This document shows, one piece after another, positions 8,030 to 16,898 of a DNA stretch of 64,000 nt; the first letter of the stretch is position 1; the number at the start of each line of letters is the position of its first letter. The notes beneath the pieces were generated by a model. The model made no database searches. It saw only the letters and a program-made list of their open reading frames with translations, and had not been told where the DNA came from. The stretch covers positions 1 through 64,000 of the forward strand of contig NZ_JAMBOH010000028.1 in assembly GCF_023715505.1 (NCBI RefSeq). The letters run 5' to 3'. Made by a program: the position numbers and the translations under genes. Source of the stretch: Neobacillus cucumis. GTDB lineage: Bacteria; Bacillota; Bacilli; Bacillales_B; DSM-18226.

Positions 8030-10783
8030 CTATCTATATAGCCAAACCTGGATCAGGGAGTATAGCTGATCTAAATCAATCGGTTTGCTAATGTAATCAG
8101 ACGCACCAGCCTGGATACATTCTTCACGGTTATGTTTCATCGCTTTGGCCGTTAAAGCAATAATTGGTAACCCTTGAAATTCCGGTTTCGTACGAATGTT
8201 GCGCATAGCCTCAAACCCATCCATTTCCGGCATCATAATATCCATCAAAACGAGATCAATAGCTGGATTTTCTTGTAACACCTCGATCCCTTCTCTGCCG
8301 TTTTCAGCGAAAAGAACTTCGATTTCATATTCCTCAAGAGCAGATGATAAGGCATAAATATTTCGCATATCATCATCTACAATCAAAATTTTCTTCCCAT
8401 TCATTAACGAATATTCCGGTGTATCTTCGTCGATTACGTTTCCATCCGATTGAAACTCACTACTGCCAATGGAATGGCTTTCCTCTTCTTGAAGTGCAGC
8501 CGCCGTTTCCAAAAGGAATGGAAAGTGATTTTCATTTTCGTGCAAATGATGAATGGGCAAGTACAGAGTAAAGGAACTTCCAGCCCCTTCTTCACTTTTT
8601 AAATCTATATGGCCCCCAAGCAAGTGGGCAAACTCGCGGCTAATCGATAAACCTAAGCCTGTCCCCCCATATTTCCTGCTAGTTGTACCATCCGCTTGCA
8701 TAAACGCATTAAAAATTAATTGCTGCTTATCCTTTGAAATACCAATTCCCGTATCAGCAATGGTAAAACTGATCATTGGTTCATTCTGACCAGCAAAATC
8801 GTGCTTTTCTAATTCATTTGGACCAACCTTCTTGATGAGGAAGGAAATACACCCTTTTTCGGTGAATTTAAAGGCATTTGATAAAAGGTTTCTCAAAATT
8901 TGATTGAGTCGATGCTCATCGGTGTATATACTATCCGGTAAATCATCATCTAAGAAAATACTAAACTCCAAATCCTTTTGACGAGCTAAAGGCGAAAAAT
9001 ATCTTTCTGCAAAGGTAGTAATTTTCTCCAAAGCAACTTCTCCGTGAATAACCTCCATTTTTCCAGCTTCAACTTTTGCTAAATCTAAAATCTCATTAAT
9101 CAAATGAAGCAAATCATTTCCAGATGAATAAATGGTTTGGATGTATTCCAATTGTTTTTCGGTTAAATTATCATTCTTTTTTTCTATTAGCATTTGAGCA
9201 AGAATTAATAAACTGTTCAAAGGGGTACGAAGCTCATGCGACATATTCGCAAGAAATTCGGATTTATATTGGGAGGTAAGAGCAAGTTCCTGTGCTTTCT
9301 CTTCAAGGGCGTTACTAAATTTCTCCAATTCCTCTTTTTTATGCTCAGAATTTTGATACTGTACCTCGAGTTCTTCGTTCATGATTCTTAGTTCCTCTTG
9401 CTGCTGTTGAAGCTCTTCAGATTGGCTTTGCAGCTCTTCTGTCAATGCTTGAGAATCTTGTAATAATTTTTTAACCTGCATTCGATTTCCGATACTGTTG
9501 ATGGTTATGCCGATATGGGCCATGACTTCCTGGAGAAGGGCTTGTTGAACGGCATTAAATGGTTTAAAAGAAGCAACCTCAAGAACAGCCAAGACCTCTC
9601 CTTCAAATTCAGCCGGTAGAATCATTAGATGTTTGGGCGCTGCTTCCCCAATTCCAGAAGCAATTTTTACATAATTGTCGGGAACTTCCGAAAGTATCAT
9701 CGGTTTCTTTTCTGCCGCAACTTCTCCTACAAGTCCCTCACCGAGATGGAAACTTCTTGATGTAACCGGATCATGATTAAAGGCATAAGAAGCCATATTT
9801 ATCAGACGTTGTTCACCGTTGTTGCATTCTTTAATATAAAAAACGCCATAGTGAGCATCTACCATCGGGGTGATATTTTGGATAAATAAACGGGACAAAG
9901 TTTTAAAATCCTCGACAGCCGTATACATGGAAGCAATCTGAGCCACTTTTGATTTAAGCCAGCTGTGTTCCTCGGCCTTTTCGATTAATGCTTTTTCCTG
10001 CAACGCTTTTTCTTCTAATGCTTGGGCCATTCGATTATAGGCACTAGAGATCTTCCCGATTTCGTCTTTGGTCATCACTCCAATTCGGGGAAACTGCGTT
10101 CCATGATAAAGGGCAACATTGCTCATGACAGAAGAAACCCGCTGTAAATTTTTGGTTAACCCCCGAATGATCCAAATCGCGACAAATAATCCTATTAGGA
10201 AACCAATCGCAATAACGATATAAATCATACGTAATTCAAGGTTATAGGCTTGCCTTGTCCTTAGAAGTTGATCTTTCATTTCCTGTTCCTGCAGGGTATA
10301 TAACAAATCAGTAATCTGTTGGAGCCGGGCCCGATCGCGCTTGATATCTCCCCAAATCAGCTTGTCGAAATCAGCGTTCCGATCGGTTTTTTGTAAAATA
10401 ATAATTTGGTTTCCGACTTCTTCATATGTTTTGTAGATGGTGTTAAATTTCGAAATTAAGGCCTGTGTTTCTTTACGGTTGTCCATCTTTTCAATTTTTT
10501 TCATCGAGGAGAGAATGTTGTTCCTTGATTGTTCCCATTCGTTTACTACTTGAGAAAGGACATCATCAGGTGGAATGGAGGCAATCTCACTAAGCTCTCT
10601 GCCCATGTTCCCTACCTCGAACTCAATCGTGGAAGCCATCAACTTCCTCTCGTCTAACTCTGAAACTAGTGAATTCATCGTAACCGTCTGTTGATTGATC
10701 ATCTTAAATAAAATGACTAGAAAAATAATGTTACAAAGTAAGATAAGGACTAATCCACCATAAAGCTTTGTTCTAAATTTCAT
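8030..10783 (-). CDS. membrane hybrid sensor histidine kinase (HAMP-GAF-HisKA-HATPase-REC)
   Basis: A 917-aa membrane sensor. TM1 is at about 10-28, an extracytoplasmic helical sensor region at 29-185, TM2 at about 187-207, HAMP at 207-258 and GAF at 285-435. A long Gln/Glu-rich coiled coil at 440-505 leads to HisKA (His516 in NMSHELRTPL) and an HATPase with the GTGLGLSI box. The C-terminal receiver starts at KILIVDDD, with acceptor Asp in LMDIMMP and the Lys in SKPID. It is first in the operon and is the obvious input unit. The exported binding protein encoded last may load its sensor domain. The phosphate may pass to the receiver of the downstream kinase, since no DNA-binding regulator is encoded here. 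Domain calls are firm, wiring is inferred. Confidence 0.92.
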   Translation of the reverse strand: MKFRTKLYGGLVLILLCNIIFLVILFKMINQQTVTMNSLVSELDERKLMASTIEFEVGNMGRELSEIASIPPDDVLSQVVNEWEQSRNNILSSMKKIEKMDNRKETQALISKFNTIYKTYEEVGNQIIILQKTDRNADFDKLIWGDIKRDRARLQQITDLLYTLQEQEMKDQLLRTRQAYNLELRMIYIVIAIGFLIGLFVAIWIIRGLTKNLQRVSSVMSNVALYHGTQFPRIGVMTKDEIGKISSAYNRMAQALEEKALQEKALIEKAEEHSWLKSKVAQIASMYTAVEDFKTLSRLFIQNITPMVDAHYGVFYIKECNNGEQRLINMASYAFNHDPVTSRSFHLGEGLVGEVAAEKKPMILSEVPDNYVKIASGIGEAAPKHLMILPAEFEGEVLAVLEVASFKPFNAVQQALLQEVMAHIGITINSIGNRMQVKKLLQDSQALTEELQSQSEELQQQQEELRIMNEELEVQYQNSEHKKEELEKFSNALEEKAQELALTSQYKSEFLANMSHELRTPLNSLLILAQMLIEKKNDNLTEKQLEYIQTIYSSGNDLLHLINEILDLAKVEAGKMEVIHGEVALEKITTFAERYFSPLARQKDLEFSIFLDDDLPDSIYTDEHRLNQILRNLLSNAFKFTEKGCISFLIKKVGPNELEKHDFAGQNEPMISFTIADTGIGISKDKQQLIFNAFMQADGTTSRKYGGTGLGLSISREFAHLLGGHIDLKSEEGAGSSFTLYLPIHHLHENENHFPFLLETAAALQEEESHSIGSSEFQSDGNVIDEDTPEYSLMNGKKILIVDDDMRNIYALSSALEEYEIEVLFAENGREGIEVLQENPAIDLVLMDIMMPEMDGFEAMRNIRTKPEFQGLPIIALTAKAMKHNREECIQAGASDYISKPIDLDQLYSLIQVWLYR

Positions 10784-11236
10784 ATAGACTTCATTCTCCT
10801 GGTTTCTATAATTGTATTTTGATTTGGATATAGTTTATTTAATAAAATGAATAATGAAAGAACATTATAGTATTAACGGACAAAAAAATGAAGATTAGAA
10901 AAATTTAAAAATTCAAAAAATAATTGACCAATTGATTGGTCTTTACTATATGTATAAGCCAGATTGAGTTACTCTTGTAAAAATGAAATCTATTATAGAA
11001 AGAAATTTAAGTACTACTTTGGTGTTTTGGATTCAAAAAATATTATTATATTTATAACAAAAGTGAGTATAGACTTAGTTAGTTTATCATAATCGCTATA
11101 TCTAGAAAAGTTCTTTTAAAAAAGAAGATCATTGGATAATCCTGGATTTTCTATTCAATTTGTTCTGACCTAAAAGAATTAGAACAGGTGGTTTACGATT
11201 CAAAAAATCCACAATTAAAAATGTATTGAATTTTCA
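10784..11236. other. AT-rich intergenic region upstream of the hybrid kinase
   Basis: No coding sequence was found. It holds the kinase promoter region and a 16-bp palindrome, annotated separately. Confidence 0.5.
10926..10941. promoter_or_regulatory. 16-bp palindrome, possible operator
   Basis: GACCAATTGATTGGTC is an inverted repeat of 7-bp arms. It fills most of the spacer between TTGACC (10924-10929) and TATATG (10947-10952), a 17-bp-spaced promoter pointing to the plus strand. It lies 143 bp upstream of the kinase start. The layout looks like an operator, but which transcript it controls is unclear. Confidence 0.35.
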
Positions 11237-11409
11237 TTGTTTCTTTTTTGTTTCATGAGTTATAATATAATTAAGAATATCATAATATAAAAAAGACCGG
11301 ACATGCAGCAACATGTCCGGTCCAGCAATAGACGGTCCCTCTAAGGGAGTCGGCTAGTTAGATGAAATAATCCACCTGAGCCACTAACTCAAGGGTGGAT
11401 TATTTTTGT
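11237..11409 (+). ncRNA. type I antitoxin-like sRNA, toxin partner lost
   Basis: This closely resembles the antitoxin RNA at 63343-63479. A promoter (TTGTTT at 11237, 18-bp spacer, TATAAT at 11261-11266) precedes a hairpin GACCGGACATG...CATGTCCGGTC. A conserved middle follows, then a strong terminator (AATAATCCACC at 11368-11378, GGTGGATTATT at 11396-11406, T tract). The predicted RNA is about 137 nt from position 11273. On the opposite strand only the toxin tail survives, in a 16-codon frame ending LSFKQK. The toxin start, leader and membrane segment are gone. It therefore looks like an orphan antitoxin, and may still be transcribed. Confidence 0.6.
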
Positions 11410-11593
11410 TTAAATGACAGTACTTCAGGGATTGGGGCTTCATTTTCCATTTCTACTAATACAGAAAATCATATTTTACCTCATTTTGGTTCTTCTATAA
11501 GATCGTCTCCTTTTTGCAAGTTTATCACGACTGACATCCTTTAAACGCTAATTAATCTATATTTCTTTAATTCGGTTGGATGAAGGACTATGG
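11410..11593. other. intergenic, toxin-tail remnant
   Basis: The minus strand carries the last codons of a decayed type I toxin (ending LSFKQK) directly after unrelated sequence, marking a deletion breakpoint near 11430. Confidence 0.4.
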
Positions 11594-12388
11594 CTAGGCT
11601 AGTCCCAGAATCCGGTGCTGATGGGTATAGACATTAAAGACTCCTCCCCTAATAAAACCAATCGCCGTAATTCCAAGCTCCTCTGCTAAATCTAAGGCGA
11701 GATTAGTAGGTGCAGATTTTGATAGGATAATGGCTACGCCAATCTTAGCTGCTTTGAGGAGGACTTCTGAGGAAATTCTTCCGCTAAAAGCAATGATTTT
11801 ATCCTTCAATGGGATTCCATGGATTAGGCAGTAACCAAAAAGTTTATCCAGCGCATTATGCCGGCCAATATCCGTCCTTGTTATAACGATTCCGTCCGTT
11901 GTACATAAGGCGGCATTATGGACACCACCCGTTTTCCGAAAATGAGCAGAACTTTCCTGCAGCTGTTTCATTAAGACATGGCATTGGTGTGGCGTAATCG
12001 TCAACTTTGTCAGTATTGTCTTTGCTGTCTTCACATCATTATAAAAATAAAATTGCCGCCCTTTCCCGCAACAGGAACCAATGAATCTCTTCGAATGGAA
12101 CTCTTTTAAAAGAGATTCTTTATTTACGAGATCCACGTACGCGAATCCCATTTCTTCATCTACCTGAATCGATTCAATATCTTGAAAAACGCGAATGATC
12201 CCCTCGGAAGCTAAGAAGCCGACCACCAATTCTTTTATCTCAGATGGGGAACACACCATGGTGGCAAACTCTTCTCCATCAATAATAATCGTTAATGCTG
12301 ATTCCACGGCGATGTCATCTTCTTGTTCGATAAAGGAATAACCATTATATTTAACAATGTGTTGGCAAGTAGTGATTTCGTTTAACAC
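11594..12388 (-). CDS. fdhD: formate dehydrogenase accessory sulfurtransferase FdhD
   Basis: A 264-aa FdhD. The family transfers sulfur from a cysteine desulfurase to the molybdenum of the bis-MGD cofactor, which formate dehydrogenase needs for activity. The cysteine motif appears as GSCCGKGR near residue 105. Other conserved blocks are visible: GGVHNAALC, DIGRHNALDK, FSGRISSEVLLKAA and SKSAPTNLA. The start is a GTG with a strong GGGGGGAG a few bases upstream. It is 116 nt from the DUF1641 gene with a hairpin between them, so it may have its own transcript or be read through. Placement beside the dehydrogenase fits the role. Confidence 0.95.
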   Translation of the reverse strand: MLNEITTCQHIVKYNGYSFIEQEDDIAVESALTIIIDGEEFATMVCSPSEIKELVVGFLASEGIIRVFQDIESIQVDEEMGFAYVDLVNKESLLKEFHSKRFIGSCCGKGRQFYFYNDVKTAKTILTKLTITPHQCHVLMKQLQESSAHFRKTGGVHNAALCTTDGIVITRTDIGRHNALDKLFGYCLIHGIPLKDKIIAFSGRISSEVLLKAAKIGVAIILSKSAPTNLALDLAEELGITAIGFIRGGVFNVYTHQHRILGLA

Positions 12389-12461
12389 AGTCTCCCCCCT
12401 CTCCTCGCTTTTTTACCGTCTGTCTAAAGGTCTAGCTGGGTAAGATCACGATCAAACATAA

Positions 12462-12494
12462 ACGGGTCTCAGCTTAGCCTCGGCTAAGACCCGT
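12462..12494 (-). terminator. hairpin after the DUF1641 gene
   Basis: Arms ACGGGTCT...AGACCCGT form a stable stem with an internal bulge just past the DUF1641 stop. The minus-strand tail is only moderately T-rich, so read-through into fdhD is possible. Confidence 0.6.
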
Positions 12495-12504
12495 ATGAAT
12501 AGAT

Positions 12505-13047
12505 TTACAGATGGTGGTCGGGATTGGCATGTTGTGCCTGGTGCTCCGGCAGCTGGGTTGTCCGTTCCAAATGGCTTGTTTCGCTACCCATCCCTTTCAA
12601 AAATTCAAAAAAGAAGGCAATCGAACGGTTAATTTCAGGATCCTTCAAGGACCTGACGATATCGAAGTAACCGATCTCGCCATCATCATCTTTGCTTTCT
12701 GACACTCTGGCGATTCCTGCATTTAATTTAAGGAGAATGGGTTCAAGCTGTTTAACATTTAGTGTACCTAGAACGCCAGCCATCAACAGCAGATTTTTTA
12801 ACGTATTGGCTGTTTCTTTTGAGTCGGCCTTTTTAATAAGGATTTGCAGGACTTTGTCGCCCTCGGCAAATAATCCGCTCAATAGAGAAATGACCCCTCG
12901 ATCGTGCATGTGCTTCACCAAATCAAGTGTATCAAGTAACGCTTGCTTATTTTTTATTAGGGAATCCTCTATTTGCCGTAAATCTTTTTTACGCTTCTCC
13001 TCCTCAGATAGCTCGATTCGCTCGATTTTCTTAATTGCTTTAGCCAT
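12505..13047 (-). CDS. DUF1641 protein, formate dehydrogenase partner (YrhD-like)
   Basis: A 180-aa soluble, mostly helical protein of the DUF1641 family. Its start overlaps the end of the formate dehydrogenase gene by eight bases, so the two are translationally coupled. B. subtilis has the same order (yrhE then yrhD). Conserved parts include the basic N-terminus, LDLVKHMHDRGV and NRSIAFFFEFLKGM near the C-terminus. The tail after residue 160 is rich in His and Gln. Coupling suggests a small subunit or assembly factor of the dehydrogenase; no enzymatic motif is visible. Confidence 0.85.
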   Translation of the reverse strand: MAKAIKKIERIELSEEEKRKKDLRQIEDSLIKNKQALLDTLDLVKHMHDRGVISLLSGLFAEGDKVLQILIKKADSKETANTLKNLLLMAGVLGTLNVKQLEPILLKLNAGIARVSESKDDDGEIGYFDIVRSLKDPEINRSIAFFFEFLKGMGSETSHLERTTQLPEHQAQHANPDHHL

Positions 13048-15997
13048 TCGACCGCTCCCTTTCCTTCACAAGATCACCCGGGAAGACGTAATCCTTTCGG
13101 GCCCATTTCTTTTGGACTTGGACACCTATTTGCGGCTGTGGATTCCCATATCTGAAATTTATTTTTGGCAGAGGATTAATCCCCTCTTCCTGTAAAATCT
13201 CCATTTTAACACGCGTATCCTTGTAAGCAGGGGTGTCGGTATCCTTATCGGCTGCACTGCTTGTCAGGTAGTTGACCGCTCCGTCTCCTGAATCATTCAT
13301 GGGCAAATACAATTCATTCCCCTTAACCCGGGCAGTGATAATACATTTCACCTTCACGTTACCAAACGGTGACGTCAGGCGGACATACGTTCCGTCATTT
13401 AGGCCGCGTTCTGCTGCTAGCTCCGGTGAAACTTCAAGGAAAACCTCTGGCGTTTTTTCTGAAATTCCTTTTGATTTGTATGTGAGATTCCCTTCATGAA
13501 AATGCTCTAATAAACGTCCATTGTTCAAATGAAGATCAAATTGCTTCTCAAAATCAAGGGGCTTTGTCCATTGCACAGGATAAGCCCGAGCTTTTCGATC
13601 CGGGAAAGGGAAACCATCTCTGTACAGCAGCGGCGTATCTGTCCCATCCGGTTTTACCGGCCATTGCAAACTCTTATAACCTTCTAGTCTTTCATACGTA
13701 ACACCTGCATAAATCGGCATCAGCCTGGCAGCTTCCTCCATAATTTCACTTGGATGCTTGTAATTCCAGTTGGCACCAAGCCGGTTTGCGACTAGCTGTA
13801 TGATTTCCCAGTCAGGCTTAGAGTCGCCTAGAGGTTCAAAGACTTGATACAGCCTTTGAATACGGCGTTCCGTGTTTGTAAAAGTTCCTTCTTTTTCAAG
13901 GCTTGGGCTTGCCGGCAGAACGACATCCGCATACTGGGCAGTCCGGGAAAAAAAGATATCCTCAACGACAAAAAATTCAAGTTTTTCAAAGGCCTTATGA
14001 ACATGGTTGATGTTTGAATCCACTAATCCCATTTCCTCTCCTTTTACATACATCGCCTTGACCGTACCTCGATGGATTCCTTCAATCATATCGTGATTAT
14101 TCATTCCTACTTCCGAGGAAAGCTTGACAGCCCAGGCTTGTTCAAATTTTTCCAGCACTTTTGGGTCGTCCACTCGCTGATATCCTGGAAAGTTCTCCGG
14201 TGCACTGCCCATGTCGCCTGCACCTTGAACGTTATTATGCCCGCGGAGCGGGTACGCTCCGGCACCTGGACGTCCGTAGTTACCCGTTATCAGCAATAGG
14301 TTAGAAATGGCTGTACTAGTGTCACTGCCGCCTAGATGCTGGGTAACACCCATCGCCCAAAGAATAGCCGTGCCATCCGCATCACGAATCATTTCCGCAA
14401 TCTGAATGATTGTCTCTTTGGAAAGACCCGTGTTCTCTTCGGCATAGCCTAATGTATAAATAGCAAGACTATGTCTGTATTCCTCGAAACCAGTTACATT
14501 CTTTTTGATAAACTCTTCATCCGCCCAGCCCATATCAATCATGTATTTGGTCACAGCAGAGAGCCAAACCAAATCAGATCCTGCGTTTGGGTGAATAAAT
14601 AGATCTGCACGGGCTGCCATTTCATGTTCCCGGAGGTCTGCGACAATTAATTTTTGCCCATGTAGTTTATGGGCACGCTTGACCCTTGTAGCTAATACAG
14701 GGTGCGCTTCCGCTGTATTGGAACCGATAATGATTACCAGTCCTGCTTTGGCGATGTCCTTAATGGAACCAGCATCACCGCCGTAACCAACCGTTCGGTG
14801 CAGTCCAACCGTTGCCGGTGTCTGACAATAACGGGAACAGTTATCCACATTGTTTGTGCCAATCACCTGCCTGGCCAATTTTTGCATTAAATAGGATTCT
14901 TCATTTGTACATTTTGAGGAAGTAATAAAGCCCATTGATTGCGGTCCATATTGGCTGCGAATCTCAAGGAACCGTTTCGCGATTAAATCGAGGGCCTCAT
15001 CCCATTGCGCTTCGCGGAAGCTATCACCTTCCCGGATCAGTGGCTTCGTTAACCGTTCTTTACTGTTGACAAAATCCCAGCCAAATTTCCCTTTCACACA
15101 AGTGGAAATTCCATTCGCTGGTGCCTCTACATTTGGTTCAACCTTTAGAATCTCGCGTCCTTTTGTCCAGACATCAAAACTGCAGCCGACACCACAGAAC
15201 GTACAGACGGTTTTGGTACGTTTCACTCTTGCTTCACGCATCGCTGATTCCATATCGGAAACAGTAAGGATCGACCCGTAACCGGTCTCCACCCCTTTGG
15301 TCAACTCAATCATCGAACGGAGTGTTCCTTTTTCAACACCTGTCAGATAACCGGCCTCCCCGAGCATACCTTTTTCCATCATCGCATTACACGGACATAC
15401 GGTTGAACAATGGCCGCACGATACACAGGAGGATTCGTTAATCGGAACATCGTTATCCCAGATGACCCGTGGGTGCTCTCGATCCCAATCGATTCTCAGC
15501 GTTTCCGTCACTTGGACATCCTGACAGGCCTCGACACAGCGCCCACACAAGATACACTGATCAGGATCATAGCGGTAGAAGGGATTCGACAAATCCTCCT
15601 CATACGGTTTCTGCTCCCACGGAATACTCTGATGGTTGATCCGCATCTCCTTAACGGTGTTATGTATTTCGCAGCCGCCGTTGTTGTAATCACAAACGGT
15701 ACAATATAATTCATGGTTGTGAAGAATCTTATCCATCGCTGTTGTCTGTGATTTTTTCACAAGCGGGCTCGTCGTACTGATGACATCCCCATCCTTTAAA
15801 ACGGTTGAACAGGACCTGACAAGTTCCTGATTTACATCAACGATACAAGTGTCACACGTTTCAATCGGTCCAAGGCTGGGATGATAGCACACCTGTGGAA
15901 CTTCAATTGAGCAATCGTTCAGGAATTGCAAGACCGTCTGGCCTTCTGCTGCCTCCATTTTTACTCCATTGATCGTAACTCGTAGGTTTCTTACCAA
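13040..15997 (-). CDS. formate dehydrogenase catalytic subunit, Cys type
   Basis: A 985-aa molybdopterin oxidoreductase that oxidises formate to CO2, with a built-in electron chain. The N-terminus is a [2Fe-2S] domain (CYHPSLGPIETCDTC), then a His-Cys3 cluster motif (CTVCDYNNGGC). A two-cluster ferredoxin module follows (CILCGRCVEACQ, CVSCGHCSTVCPC), then the [4Fe-4S] of the Mo domain (CTFCGVGC). The Mo ligand is Cys in NCSRYCQTPATVGL, where some enzymes carry selenocysteine. The C-terminal dinucleotide-binding domain is complete. The start is TTG preceded by AAAGGGTG. No NuoF-like or membrane subunit follows, so the electron acceptor is not evident. Orthologous in layout to B. subtilis YrhE. 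Confidence 0.93.
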   Translation of the reverse strand: MVRNLRVTINGVKMEAAEGQTVLQFLNDCSIEVPQVCYHPSLGPIETCDTCIVDVNQELVRSCSTVLKDGDVISTTSPLVKKSQTTAMDKILHNHELYCTVCDYNNGGCEIHNTVKEMRINHQSIPWEQKPYEEDLSNPFYRYDPDQCILCGRCVEACQDVQVTETLRIDWDREHPRVIWDNDVPINESSCVSCGHCSTVCPCNAMMEKGMLGEAGYLTGVEKGTLRSMIELTKGVETGYGSILTVSDMESAMREARVKRTKTVCTFCGVGCSFDVWTKGREILKVEPNVEAPANGISTCVKGKFGWDFVNSKERLTKPLIREGDSFREAQWDEALDLIAKRFLEIRSQYGPQSMGFITSSKCTNEESYLMQKLARQVIGTNNVDNCSRYCQTPATVGLHRTVGYGGDAGSIKDIAKAGLVIIIGSNTAEAHPVLATRVKRAHKLHGQKLIVADLREHEMAARADLFIHPNAGSDLVWLSAVTKYMIDMGWADEEFIKKNVTGFEEYRHSLAIYTLGYAEENTGLSKETIIQIAEMIRDADGTAILWAMGVTQHLGGSDTSTAISNLLLITGNYGRPGAGAYPLRGHNNVQGAGDMGSAPENFPGYQRVDDPKVLEKFEQAWAVKLSSEVGMNNHDMIEGIHRGTVKAMYVKGEEMGLVDSNINHVHKAFEKLEFFVVEDIFFSRTAQYADVVLPASPSLEKEGTFTNTERRIQRLYQVFEPLGDSKPDWEIIQLVANRLGANWNYKHPSEIMEEAARLMPIYAGVTYERLEGYKSLQWPVKPDGTDTPLLYRDGFPFPDRKARAYPVQWTKPLDFEKQFDLHLNNGRLLEHFHEGNLTYKSKGISEKTPEVFLEVSPELAAERGLNDGTYVRLTSPFGNVKVKCIITARVKGNELYLPMNDSGDGAVNYLTSSAADKDTDTPAYKDTRVKMEILQEEGINPLPKINFRYGNPQPQIGVQVQKKWARKDYVFPGDLVKERERSNG

Positions 15998-16108
15998 AAT
16001 GGCATCACCCTTTCAACTTTATTTATTTGTTTAGTACCCCATCTCTCGAAAAATAAAAACCAAATCTTCTGAGTTCTAAGAAAAATAAAGTGTGATAGGT
16101 GTTTAATA

Positions 16109-16420
16109 GTGGAAAACAGGGTAAAGAATCAAAAAGGAAAGGACAAAACCTTTATGAAATATATGATTTTGAAAGGTAAGAGTCATATTGGGAAATATAG
16201 GTACAATATAGTTGGGAATATCGAAGCTTCATCCTTGGAGATGGCGAGTGCTCTCTTTTATAGGAAAATTAGAAGAGAGGTGAACAATAAGAACGGAGAA
16301 ACATACATAATCATTCCTGACAGCCAGAATATGAATATAAATAGTAGTAATATCCACCCATTAGATGGTGTTCCCTATAGTATGATCAAGTATTGGGAAC
16401 CAGGGAAAGGATTGCCCTAA
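16109..16420 (+). CDS. hypothetical protein, 103 aa
   Basis: A plus-strand frame of 103 codons from a GTG preceded by AGGTG at a good distance. An inner ATG at codon 16 is an alternative start, and the 15 residues before it are unusually Lys/Asn-rich. The protein is basic and soluble, with a core KYMILKGKSHIGKYRYNIVG and a C-terminus MIKYWEPGKGLP. I do not recognise it. It stands alone, divergent from the formate dehydrogenase operon. Confidence 0.5.
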   Translation: MENRVKNQKGKDKTFMKYMILKGKSHIGKYRYNIVGNIEASSLEMASALFYRKIRREVNNKNGETYIIIPDSQNMNINSSNIHPLDGVPYSMIKYWEPGKGLP

Positions 16421-16574
16421 ATCGAATGCTTGAGCCTCGTTTAAACAAAATCTGTAAACTTGTAATTCTTTCTTAAGAAGCTATTAATCTGGGGAAACGA
16501 GCGAATCGTGTTCCCCAACACCAACTTTTTTTGATCTGGATTTTTGATATTTCAGATTTTAATCTCTTGCCTGG

Positions 16575-16826
16575 CTAATTTTCCATTGATTTTAAAAATG
16601 CTAGAATCTTTTGCGAGTGGGGCTTGAACTTTGAGCACCTTTCACGATAACAGACAAAGCTGCAGCCGTTGCAGCATATCGAAGACCATCTTGGATGGAA
16701 TGACTCAAACTACTTTCTACAACAAATGCACCAATAAATGTATCCCGAGCCGAGGTCGTAACAATTTTTATACTTTTTTCAATAAATATGTATCTTCTTG
16801 CAGACAATCGAAAATCTTTTTTCTCC
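16575..16826 (-). pseudogene. PfkB/ribokinase C-terminal remnant
   Basis: The minus strand encodes the C-terminal part of a PfkB sugar kinase: KIVTTSARDTFIGAFVV, then LRYAATAAALSVIVKGAQSS and PTRK. The catalytic loop should read AGDTF; here Gly is replaced by Arg. After PTRK the frame shifts, and the expected tail ILAFLKSMEN continues in another frame to a stop at 16575. Nothing recognisable of the N-terminal two thirds remains. It is a dead fragment, probably of a ribokinase or fructokinase. Confidence 0.7.
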
Positions 16827-16898
16827 CGTCCCTATTTAGCCGTCGTCATCTATATGAATGCAACGGCAAAAACTACAACCATATAAAAAACAATATCC

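Noticed and set aside
15410..15714. Open frames on both strands inside the formate dehydrogenase gene
   Set aside because: They lie in other frames of a clearly conserved gene and have no start signals.
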